NCBI GenBank assembly: GCA_964036045.1
Contig: OZ038378.1
Span: forward strand, 169,632,106 to 169,696,105
Length of the DNA stretch: 64,000 nucleotides
Reading direction: 5' to 3'
Source of the DNA: Eutreptiella sp. 'Long Island Sound 2002'
Taxonomy: Eukaryota > Euglenozoa > Euglenophyceae > Eutreptiales > Eutreptiaceae
The position numbers and the translations under genes were made by a program. This document shows, in pieces, positions 42,701 to 54,700 of this stretch (its first letter is position 1; each line of letters begins with the position of its first letter). A model generated the notes under the pieces. It did not search any database, had not been told where the DNA came from, and saw only the letters and a list, made by a program, of their open reading frames with translations.

Positions 42701-45700
42701 ATGCATGATGAGGTGCTGACCCACCAACGGCAGGTGCGTAGGACCAAACGGCCACATATTTGGAGGCCAATCACAGGCGGGCCCCCTCTCGATTTATGTC
42801 GCTGATCCCCCCCCGAAAGTAAAAGTGCCTAAGCCGCCCGGGGGTGGGGTGGGAGGCGGGAGACTGGCCGTCCCGTGGACGGGGTAAGGCAGGAGGGTCA
42901 GGCGGGTGGAAGAGGGGGGAGGTCGGGGTGGGGCTTCCGGCTGCTTGAAGGAGGGAATCCCTTCACTGTCGGGGCTGGGGGTAAGACATGTTCGAAACTT
43001 TGAGCGCCATGTGATACAATGGTGTTCAAGCGACAGCGTTCCTGCCTGTGCGTTGTGCGGTATGCGTGCGTATGCGCATGTGTTGCCCTCAGTCGAAGAC
43101 GTACCAGCTGCTCGGCGTTGTCGTACACGACGGTGGCAGTATACATTCGGGCCACTACTACAGCTACGTCCGGGGCTCCAACAACACATGGTACATCTGC
43201 GACGATGGCCACGTATGTATTTGTGATGTGGCGGTTGTGGGATGAGACGCAGGCCATTTGAGCACCGCTGATGTTCGGCAGTTGGTTTCCGAATCGCACT
43301 GAGTCCCTGGAACACAACACGTCGTTCTGTGCGCTTTCTTTTGTCGTCAGGTGGGGCAGGTGGGTGTGAATGAGGTGCTGCGGCAGGTGTGATATTGCGT
43401 GTCGTGTCGCAGCACCACAAGGGAAAGTGACGCATTCACGAGCCCCAATCGTATTCATACCCACGCACGCGCGTCTTGTCACCACACGGCTTTTTCAGGT
43501 CAGCCTTCTTCCTTTTTACCACGAGAACACGGGGCGCAGACATTCGGAGATCCGACAAATTGAGTATTGGAAATTCGGGTCCAAACCCTTGAAAAAAAGG
43601 GCGTTTCAGAGGGAGAACGCCCCCGACCAGTCGATATCTAACCAGCGCTTATGAACCCCCAACAGAAACAAACGACACGCCGCCCTTGTGAAGGGCTGTG
43701 TGATGCATAGCCTTTTCATCGGCCTGCATCTTTTGCACTCTTTGAGAGTTTTGAGCAAAGCGAGCGGTGTATCAGCGAACGAATGGAGCGGGCCGCAGGT
43801 CACACTGGTGGGAATTCGGGATGCCAACCTTGCCAGGCTCTCTAACCCCACCCCCCCTCTTCCCCCGCGTCAAATTATACGTAATCAGCCTTTGAGGAAC
43901 ACCACCCCCCACCCTGTCACCCGCAAGGGATCGACCCTTGAGCGGTATCTACGCCGAACCAGCTAGGAGCGCGTTGCAGTCAGAAAAGAGCACAGCAGAG
44001 CAGGGGGGGAGGGTGCCTAAAAGACACACTGATGGACACGACGAACTGCGAACAATTGGTAATCGGAAGTGTGCAATGAGGACCGTGGAGTGGCAGGCCT
44101 GGCTGGAGTCGAATGGACATTGCGACCTGACTGTAAGCCTCTGTAGCACCCCTGGGGGTTGGAGCATTTCAGAAAAAAAATTTTCTCACGGCACCCGGCG
44201 CCCATCATGACTTTTCATATTTTGTGGGACGGGGGAGGGGGCATTATTGTTGTTGTCACTAAGAGAGGTATGCGGAGGTCCAGGCACAGTACACCAGCAA
44301 AGTATGGCCGAAAGTATTGTGCTGGTGCGTGTGGCGCCATCTTGGATTTGCTTTGTCCTGCAGAGTAGTGCTTACTTGCTGGTGTACATCCGCAAATCGG
44401 CCCCTGCAGCTCAAGCAAACGGCCCTGCGGTATGCCTGTTGTGTGCATCTTCCGACGACGTGTCGCTGCGCTTTCTTCTTCATCGTGGCGGTTCATATTG
44501 TTGTCACGATGATGGCTGGCTGTGGCAGCGATCACGGTGCTCGATCTGGTTGGCGCTGTTTGGATTGTGACAGACTTGCAGTAGCAAACCCTTTGGGGGC
44601 GTTTTCGCACAGCGCGGGCACAGCGCTAATTATTGCGTTGTTTACCCCGGGAACACCTGAAAACCACCCACCTACAGAAGCATGCATGATCAATTCAAAA
44701 CAGCATGGGGTGCAGAATTCAGAACCCTGGGACCCGTGGCAAGCATCAGACTAAAAAAAAAGATTGCTGGTGTACCAGCAGGGGTGTGTAGGGTGCAGAA
44801 TTGAGGACCCTGGGACCCGTGGCTACTGCGAGTTTTCGCACAGCGCACGGTGCGCCCCCTTTGTTTGAGCAGATAATCAATGGCACTCAAGCGCTGCGAA
44901 ACGCCCCCCACCAGATGATGATGAAGATTGTAGCAAGACCGTTTGCCCTGTCAGCAAAATGGTAAAGATGGAAATTACGACTACAAATTGCAACTACTTC
45001 GTCAAGCGGAAAATGGTTGTGCATTTTTCTCCTACGTCTCAGTTCCCATGCAATCACGCAAAAATCATTTCCTTCTGTGCGGATGTTTTCCTCTGTCAAA
45101 TTTTTTTTTGGATCTCGGCGACATCACGATGCATTGATCTGAGAATGGGCACTGGGAGAATCTGGACCCATTTTAGCCCGAAGTGATCCGCTTGCCCATG
45201 GCGTTTGAGACCTTCGCTATCGACTTTACGTGACATCTCACACTGTTGACAAGGTCCTGGGTTGGCTGTCCACCTCCACGTGGACATCATGGACAGTGCT
45301 GTAGGGCGGGGGGAAGATTAGCAAAGACTGTACCCCAAGCAGATGGCCACCTTGCAGTGCCGACACAATCTCCTAATCCTGATTGACCATTTATGATGTG
45401 GCCTGCATTTCACGGGCCCTCGGCATGGACGAATGGCCCGGCTCAGATGCCTGACAAGTACTAATCTGTGCACATATTCATCTCCACACACTGCTTCACC
45501 GCATCTCTTCACCGCATCTCGGTCGTCACACCCCAAGAACTGCACATGTCAGATGACCTGGAGCCAACATCGAGTTTTCCTTGCACTCATGGATGAGGAA
45601 AAGGGCGGCTTTGCACCGTTTCCTTGGTTCAGCAGTCAGACAAGTCTCATATTTTTTAAACCCAGCTTGATCTTACTCTTCTTCGAACGTGTTCAATTTG

Positions 45701-48700
45701 TTGACCCGCAGGTTGCACCCCTTTTGCAGTGGGGCTCCACATCAAGGGGTAAGTTCCACCTGAATATTTTGCTCAATTGGACATCCCAGCGGAAGTCTCG
45801 TGGCGCAGCATCAAGCGCATATTTTCTATCCATTGCACACCATGATGCATTGATCAAAATGGGGCACGAAGGGCATGGTTCGGGCCCATTTCAGCCCAGA
45901 GTAGTCCCTTTGTCCACTCACATACTTCGGCTATCGGCCGTGCCATGGAACGTGGTTTGACATCTCGCCCTGCTGACAATGTCCTGATTTGAGTTGAGGT
46001 CCTGAGTCAGCAGTTGCAACACCATCCTCCTCCACGTGCACAACATGGGCAGTGTTACATAAGTGTTACAGTCACACTGTTACCTGGAGGATCAGCATAG
46101 ATCTTGGACCACCAAACAGAATTGTTTGGCATGAGCAAAGCAAGCCAGTTGCAGCACGGGATTGGTTTTCATTGTTTGGCTGATTTTTGGATTCTGGAAA
46201 GCCATGTGTCATCGCCCAAGATGACCAAGCTGGAGTGGAGCCCGGAGTGAAGGCAAAGAGTTATTCACAAAATGCCTGCGAGATGTGGTTGTTGTTGTTG
46301 GCTGAATATGATGAGAAAGGGGTACAGGAATATAAACGTTTGCTTGCTCGGGGAAGGCACTCGTTGGGGATGGGTATCGTGCAGCCCAGAAGGACTACTT
46401 TAATAATGGGGTGGCAACCCTAACCCTGGGCTTGTGGGTGGTCAGCAGGGCTCTGGTATTTTGTAGCATGTGACCCTGGATATGACTGCAGCTGACCCCT
46501 GGCAGTTGCAGCAGCATTCAACATCCGTGGTCATTCATCTTTTGAAGGTCCAATCCAGCCTGCGACTCTGCTCTACCTCCAGATATCAGGGGGCGCTGGC
46601 ATTCAGTGCCGCTGCTGCTGTTGCTGCTGTCGCCGCTGCATTGCTACGGCTGCGGGCGCTGTTGCTGGCACTGCTGTTGCTGCTGCTGCTGCGGATCTCA
46701 TGTAGGGAATTTTCTCAAGGGGCTGCGGCAACTCGCCCGGCCCGCCTTTCTTGCCACCACCTCCGACCCCGCATAGTTTTACTCTCTTGAACGGAACTGT
46801 ATTCTGTTACTCTGCAGAGCAAGACTTCAGTCCGTGCCGCAAACAGCCCTGTAGCCCAGTTGAGTGTGCCCATGACGGACACGACCAAGAGCCACGGCAT
46901 GTCGGCAATGTCAAACGGGAGGGCGAAAGGGGACGGACATGGTCCGACGCCACGCGTCAGCACCGTTAGCGCAGCGCAGGGCCAGTCTCAAGCACCCAAG
47001 AGCCAGTCCCAAACCAACGGCATGACCAGTGGCAGAGCGCCGCATGCCCCCTGTGCGGCACACGTTACCGACACAACCAAAACCCAGCCCCGTGTCAACG
47101 GGATGCCCAACGGCAAAGCATTCAACGCCAACGGTTTGCCCAACGGCAAAACACCCTTCCTCGCATCAGCGCACAACGCGTCCTCTGAAGCGCACGTGTC
47201 GGGCACGCCCAGAACCCATTCTTCTGCAAATGGCATGCCTAATGGCAAGGCCCATGTCTCGATCAAGGCGAACAAGTCTGCGCGGGTTTCTCCTGACAAT
47301 TCAGTTCTGGATGACACGTCGAGTGCTTCTTCCCGGTCATCTCCGTCTGGCTCCCCCGTGACGGGACCGGCCACAGACAAAGACGCGCCCAGTGGCGCGC
47401 CGTTGCACAACAAGAAGCGGAAGCGCAACAAAATTACCAAAGAGCAAATCGCCTCTTCTGACGTTCTGCGTGGACCTATTGGAACGGCGCTGGGACATGA
47501 AGCAGACATCCCTTCCAGGTGTTCAATTGCGGCCGCCAAAGTGTATTACTGTGTGCCACAGTGCTGCGCCACAATACCGAGCATGCGGCATGCAATATCA
47601 TGCATGACACAGTGCTGCATGTGACACTGCTGTATTCTCAGGGCTCCATGGCGTACACTTTGAGGACACCTCAGGTCAGTGGAAATTTTTCGGCGGAGGC
47701 CAGCAAAGAAACGGGGGGAACGGGGAGAGGGCCAGCAAAGGATGGAAAACGGGGCGAAACAGGGAAAAACAGGAAAGGTTCGTCTTTGTTACGTGTGCTT
47801 CGGTTGATGGGTGATGTATTCTTCACTGGAATCGTATTTCTAGAATGCAGGAACAGGATGGCATCATGATCACTGGCGGTACAGTCCACAGAAAGATCAT
47901 CAGTCGGGCCAATTCTCAGGGAGGGTCAAAAGGATCACAATCTTTCCCATGATAAGTTTTTTCAACCAACCTCCAACTCCCGACCAACACTGAGCAGGGG
48001 CATGCAATTGAAGCCCGTAAACAGTGATGTGCAGAAGCTGAAGCAATGTGCAGAATTTCTTACTATCTGCTACTTGTCTTACAATTCACGGCAAACAGCA
48101 ACATGAAAACGTTTTGGTATGTCACGATGAGTTTTCTCACAGACAGGATCGACGGGGCGGGGCTGGCAAGGCAAAGGCAACCAAGGCAACTTCAAAGTCA
48201 CCAACTGAAAAAGGGAGCACGGGCAGGGCCTCAGGGGCAGTCCCTAAAACCACTCTACCGGGATTTCCCCCCATTTTCCCGCATTTTCCGGTTTTCCCCC
48301 GTTTCGACCAGTTTTCCCGGAGCAGCCGCAGTGTTGCACGTGGTTCTGGGCTATGGCAGCGCATCGATGCGGGTGCAGAGCCCCAGTTGAGATTGAGGGA
48401 GGAATCGTGCCTGGGCCTTTCCTCGGGTTTTGTCCACCAACGCCGTCCATCGAGAAACCCTTCCATAGTCACATTTCTGATGAACACTCAATACAAACAT
48501 CAATGTGCAAGAGAGCTGCAAATGTTGCTGCAGGGTCGGCAGAGCTTTTCGGAGATGATGTTTCATGGGCTGTGCAAATGGAAGGGAAAGGAGCAGACAC
48601 AGCTTGCGGGTTCCAAGTGGGGCGCACTCCAACCGACAATCGGGACTGATTTGGTGTATCTTGAGAATCCGTCGCTGCGTTCCCGATACTGAGCATTCTT

Positions 48701-51700
48701 TTCCCTCTTGAGGGTGTTCACTGATGGCCCTTTGTTGGGATTACTCAGTACTTGTTTTCCCTCAAAGGTTGGGGATGCATTTAGGAGAGCAAGTCATCGC
48801 GGGGAGGGGATTCATGCAATGGAGGAGGACGAGGACAAGGAGGGGCTGTGAGTGTCGGTTACCGGGCTGAAACCTGACCAGGCGCCGGCAAGCAAGGCAC
48901 CACCCGTGTCTCCACGTCCATCACGGGTCCGTGAAAGGGACTTCTGGGAAAGCGGAATGGCCGTTTCCAATTTCCATCACCACAAAAGCAACAAATTCGG
49001 AATGTTTAGAACAGAGCATTGCCTTTTTCGTAAAAACAAGTGTTCTCGTCATTATTGGTGGTGGTTTAGGTGCCGCCGCCGCCACTGCTGCTATATTGTG
49101 GTTTTGCAACGCTCGCAGATGTTCTCAATGATGTTTTGATTGTGCTGTTGGTGTATCAATACTTTGTGCCTCGACGAGGTTGGTACCTGGTTTTTGGTGC
49201 AGCTGCTATTTTTGCTTCTGCAACTGCTGTGCCTGCATATGGCCCTCTTCCTTTTTGCCTGAGACAGTTGGATTCCTCTTTTACATCCCTTGTTTTGATT
49301 GTTGCTCATAGCTCCCAAGATGCAGCTCTGGAGACGGCCACCAGATCGAAAGCCCTGCATATTCAGGTATGAGCGTCGCCTGGAGGAACGAGTAGCCACA
49401 GCTCGTATCCATGTTCGCAGGGGAGATTTTTCAGGGTGGGGTCTTCTTGGATGCTGGCGGCACTTGGACCAGCGCCCCACTCACTCTCATTTGCCCCATC
49501 AGCGTGGGTTTTGAGCCCCCTCTACGTCATCCAGGTTTCCCTTACGGCTGTGGTTAGGTAACCACCTCAGTTTTGGGGGCGTCCTCATGAACTCTGCGTA
49601 ATGTTGACGGGCGAGAAGAGACTAAATGTGGGGGGCACTGTGACCATGACACAAACGACTGCCCACACGGTGGGGCGCACTGTGATGACTGGAGCTATCA
49701 AATGCAGCTTTCCCGGCCCAGACTTTCCACGACCCCCGATTGACCCCCGATCGACCCCAAATCAACGCGTGATCGCCCCCCGACCGCCCCCGATCGACTC
49801 CTGATCGCCCCCTGATCAGCCCCTAAACGGGCCCATATTGGCCTCCGACCAACCCCCGATCCTGATCGACCCCCGATCAACCCCCAATCGAGCCCCAAAC
49901 ACCCCCCGAACGACCCCCGATTGACACCCGATCGACTCCCGATCTACCCCCAAACGCCCCCTGAACGACCCCCGACGGACCCCGATTGAGCCCCGATCAA
50001 CCCCCGAAGGACCCCTGATCAACCCCCAATCGACCTCCGAACGACACCTGATTGACCCTCGAACAACCCCCAATCAACCCCCGATCCATCCCCGATCGAC
50101 CCCAGAACAACTCCCGATCGTCCCCCGATTGACCTCTGATCGACCCCCGATCAACCTGTGATGGATCCCTGATGGACTCGATTGACCCCTGAACGACCCC
50201 CGATGGACCCCCGATCGGCTCCCGATCGATCCCCCAACAACGCCCAATTGACCCCCGATCGGCCCCGGAACGTCCCCCGAACAACCCCCAATCAACCCCT
50301 GATCGACTTCCTATGACCCCCAATCGACCCCCCGATTGACCCCTGATTGACCCCCCTGATCAACCCTCGATGGACGATTGACCCCCAATCAACCCCCGAT
50401 CGACCCCTAATCGACCCCCAATCGACGATCGACCCGCAATCGACCCGCAATCGACCCCCAATCGACCCCCGATCGACCCCCGATCGACGATTGACCCCCC
50501 GATGGGCCCCCGATCAATCCCCGATGGACCCCTTATCAACCCTGGATCCAACCCAGAGCGACCACAGATCGACCTAGGATCTACCCCCAATCGACCACGA
50601 TCAACCGACCCCCAATCGACCCCGATCAACCCTTGAGCATCCCCCGACCGACCCCGTATCGACCCCCCCATCGACCCGATCGACCAGCGATCGACCCTCG
50701 ATCAACCCTGATCGACCCCGAAGAACCCCCGGCGGCGTTCGAGAAAAAGTCTGACCGTCTGTTTGAAAAAGCATGCACATCTAGGGACATTGAACCGCCA
50801 GCTGGACATACAGCCGCTTAGCCCGAAGAAGCAAGCACTTTCGGTGATTTTGAAGTGCCCACCAGACCTACAGCTGCCCACTCTGAAGGAGAAAGCGCAT
50901 CCGGTGGTATTGATGTGCTAGTCAACCCAATTTTAATGCTGCGGTGACTGAGTCACAAGAAGCAAGCACGTCTGATGGTGTTGAATTGCCAGTCGAACCG
51001 ATCGTTCTGTGCCTTCAAACACGTTGTTCTGATGCTAGGAGCTGACCCTGCTGTTAGCTACCTTAAGCGAAGCTCTGCCGAACGAAATTCCGACAACAGG
51101 TCGTGAAGTCTCCCGGCACAAAACCTTTGGATCCTGGTGATATGGAACATCAACAAAAATTACAAGTGTGACACGAAGAATCCAATGTGTTTGACGCGTC
51201 TCCTGGAATACGGAGGGGAGGAAATGGACAGACCACGCTGGAGGAGGGCAGTGCCATGTCAGTGGCATTACAACAGCCAGGGAGTGTCTACATGTCGCAT
51301 TCATCCTGTGTGCGCCTGGGTTCAAACAGAACACTTATTCAGCAAGGTCAACCCTCCTTGTAGCTTCCAGCACTGACGGATTCATCATGAAGTCGAGGAA
51401 TTGGTTGAGCTAGAATACAAGACACGAGATTTGCTGGCACAAATTGCAGGCAAAGAACGGTGCCTGGTGAAATTGGCGCAGCAGAAATTCGGAGATCATG
51501 CGGACTGGGCATGACAGGCGATCAGCACTGCACGAGAACACGAGTTTGAGGAATCGGGCCGACAGTTGAGGACGGAGAAGCGACAAGCCAAGCATAGGCG
51601 CCACCCCAAGCAGAGGCGCGAAGGCAAGAGGCGCGGGCGACGTGAGTGTGGTCAGGAGCACCCCAAATTGAGCCTGATTGACCCCTGGTCAACCCCCGAA

Positions 51701-54700
51701 GGACCTATGAATGATCCCCAATCCACCCCCAATCGACCATGGATGGACCTCTGGTCAACCCCTCATCGACCCCTGATTGATCCGCGATCACAGGGCCTGC
51801 TCCCAGCGAGGACCCAACCCCAAGGCGGGAGCCCCCCCCCCCCCCCCCTCAGACCCCAAAATGGCTGTACGGAACAATGGGTTTTGTGGACGCCGGATAT
51901 TTTGTTTTAGGCATTTTTTTATTTGACCCTATGTGTCTATACTCAAACTACTCAGAATTTGTGAAGAATTCAAAAATGGATGAAAAATACAAAAAAGGAT
52001 TTTGACCCCGACCCGACCTCCGGGTCGGACCTTGGCTGATGGCAGCCTGAGTTGATGGGCAAATTTTTCTGAAAAATTTTTTTTCTACCCCAGTTGTATA
52101 TATTCAAAATGACCAGCGCGTCATGGGGATCATTTTGAGGTATGTATGTTGGGGTACCCCCCCCCCCCCGGGGGGGGGGAGCCCGGCGGCTGACCGCCCT
52201 ACCCGCCGACCCCAAGGTTTGGGTCAACGAAGGGGGGGGGGTTCCCTCCCCCCCTTCGGGGGCAAGGTGGGGAACCCCCCCCCCCTCTACCACCCCTGAA
52301 ATGGTTGAACACCCCTCGGGTCTGAACCCTGGCTAGGAGCAGCCCCCGTGTCCGCGGTCGACCCCCGATCCACCCCAAAAAAACCACCGATCGACCCCTA
52401 ATCAACCCTTGAGCGTCCCCCAATTGACCCCTGATCGACCCATGATTGGCCCCCAATCAACCCCGATTGACCCTTCATCTATCCCCGATGGAGCCCTGCT
52501 CGACACTTGAACAACCCCTGATCGACCCCCGATCGACCCCGAAGAACCCCCGAGCAACCCCCGATCAACCCTCAATCGACCCTTGATCTACCCCTGGTCG
52601 ACCCCCGATCAATCCCTGATCGACAATCGACCCACAATTGACCCACAATCGACCCACAAATGACCCCCAATCCTCCCCCCAATCGACGTCCCCGAAGGAC
52701 CTCTGAAGGACCCCTGATCGACACCCGAACCACCCCCTATTGACCCCCAAAATCCCTGATTAAGCCCTGATCAACCCCTGATCAACTCCTGCAGGACTTC
52801 CGAATGATCCCCGATCAACCCCCAATGGACCCCCAATGGAACCCCGATCGACCTCCGGTCAACCCCCGATCGACCTCCGATCCACCCCAAACAACCCCCG
52901 ATCCACCCCAGATCGACCCTTGAGCATCCCCCAATTGACCCCTGATCGACCCCCGATCGGCCCCTGATCGGCCCCTGATCCACCCCCAATCAACCCCCTA
53001 AAATACCCCCAATCTACCCCTGATCGACCCCTGATCGACTTCGATTGACCCTTGAGCACCCCCCCGATCAACCCCCAATTGACCCCCAATTGACCCCCGA
53101 TCGACCCCCAAAGGTATCAGCTGAACTTGGGCTTAACTTGGGCTTAAATCGGGCTTAACTGGGGCTTAAGTTGGGCTTAACTTGGGCTTAACTTGGGCTT
53201 AACTTGGGCTTAACTTGGGCTTAACTTGGGCTTAATTCAGGCTTAACTCAGGCTTTACTCACGCTTAACTCGGGCTTATCTCGGGCTCATCTCGGGCTAA
53301 ACTTGGGCTGAACTTGGGCTGAACTTTTACTTCACTCGGACTTAACTCGGACTTAACTTGGGCTTAACTTGGGCTAAACTTGGGCTTATCTCGGTCGATG
53401 GGGGGTTGTTCAGGGGTCGTTCCGGGGTCGTTCTCAGGGGTCGTTCTCGGGGTTGATCTGGGGGTTGTTCTGCGGGTTGTATAGAGATGGGTGGATATGG
53501 GCTGTTTTCCTTTTAATATGGGTGGATATGGGCAGCCCTGGTCCTCCTTGCCAGTGTCCCGTACCAGGCGCTACGCTGGCCTGTGTTGAACCAGAGGGAC
53601 AGAGAATTGGCAGGCACATGGCCTCTTTGGCACAACCCCTGGGGCCAGGTGGTCAACAGGGAGGCGCAATAAAGTCAAAAGAGAAGAGAAGAGAGGGCGG
53701 AAAGAGCCGGTACAGAAATCTGGGCTGCTGCTGTTCGAGCCACAGCCCAGTAGACGGGTTGGAAGTCCAGCGCCTCGACGCCCCGCTGTATTTGTTGCCG
53801 CTGCGGTGCGCCAATGTATTCGCTTGTCTTGCTTCCATGCACCGCCGCCATCTCGCAGAGACACGAAGACAAGGACTGTGGTCACCGCCAGAAGAAGAAG
53901 AAGCTGCACGATCACGCAAAGGATCATGACAAGGAAGTGATCCTGAAAAAGAAGGCATGTACAATGTTGACGGCTGTTGATGCTTTTTGTTTTGAGGAAC
54001 CCAGTGGGGCTGAGATGGCAGAGGGTCGGTGTGACTGGCTGCCACACATGCTCGTTCAGCTTGGGCCATACCCCCATGGTTGGTCTGAGGCTGGACCCTC
54101 CACTTTGCAATTGACAAAGGATTGGTCACTGTCAGCATCAACAGCCTGATGGAGCTCTGCGTGTTTTTTGGGGGCGGGCTTGTACCAGGTGTTCCATTTA
54201 ACAAAGGCCGCTGTGCCACTTGCTCCAACATCCCGTCCTCAACGTGACACAAACGCTGTCATCACAATTTTTGGTTTGGTTGAGAGTGTCAAGCAAAAAT
54301 GCTGGCATGGTCGCTTCTGCAGGGCCTGCACCAAGCCAAAGAGTCGAATCAGCACACACAAACATGCGTAGGAGCACCATCATGAGTGGCACAGGCCACT
54401 CCGGGCGGCTGCACTGCGCCAGATAAGTACTATGGGGACAAAGTGCATGGGCTTCAGTTTTCCGTGCGGCCTTTAATTGTAGTGCCAGATGCATGTTTGA
54501 TGATTTGACGGTATACAATATCCTCAATGCAGATCTTTACGAAGGCCACCCACAGTCCCCAAATGTCACCTCTTCAACCTCCTGAGGCATCCAAAAGTGT
54601 CACACCTCCGGCGATTGAGCTGCCTGGGGCGTCCACTGCCGCAAGCCCCGCAGCATGCCCTGCAACGGCTCATGAGGCACGAAGGAAGTTGAAGAATGAA

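Noticed and set aside
49698-53089. Minus-strand Gly/Arg/Asp-rich frames over the GATC satellite
   Set aside because: An 11-bp unit gives open repetitive frames automatically; there is no start context or non-repetitive domain.
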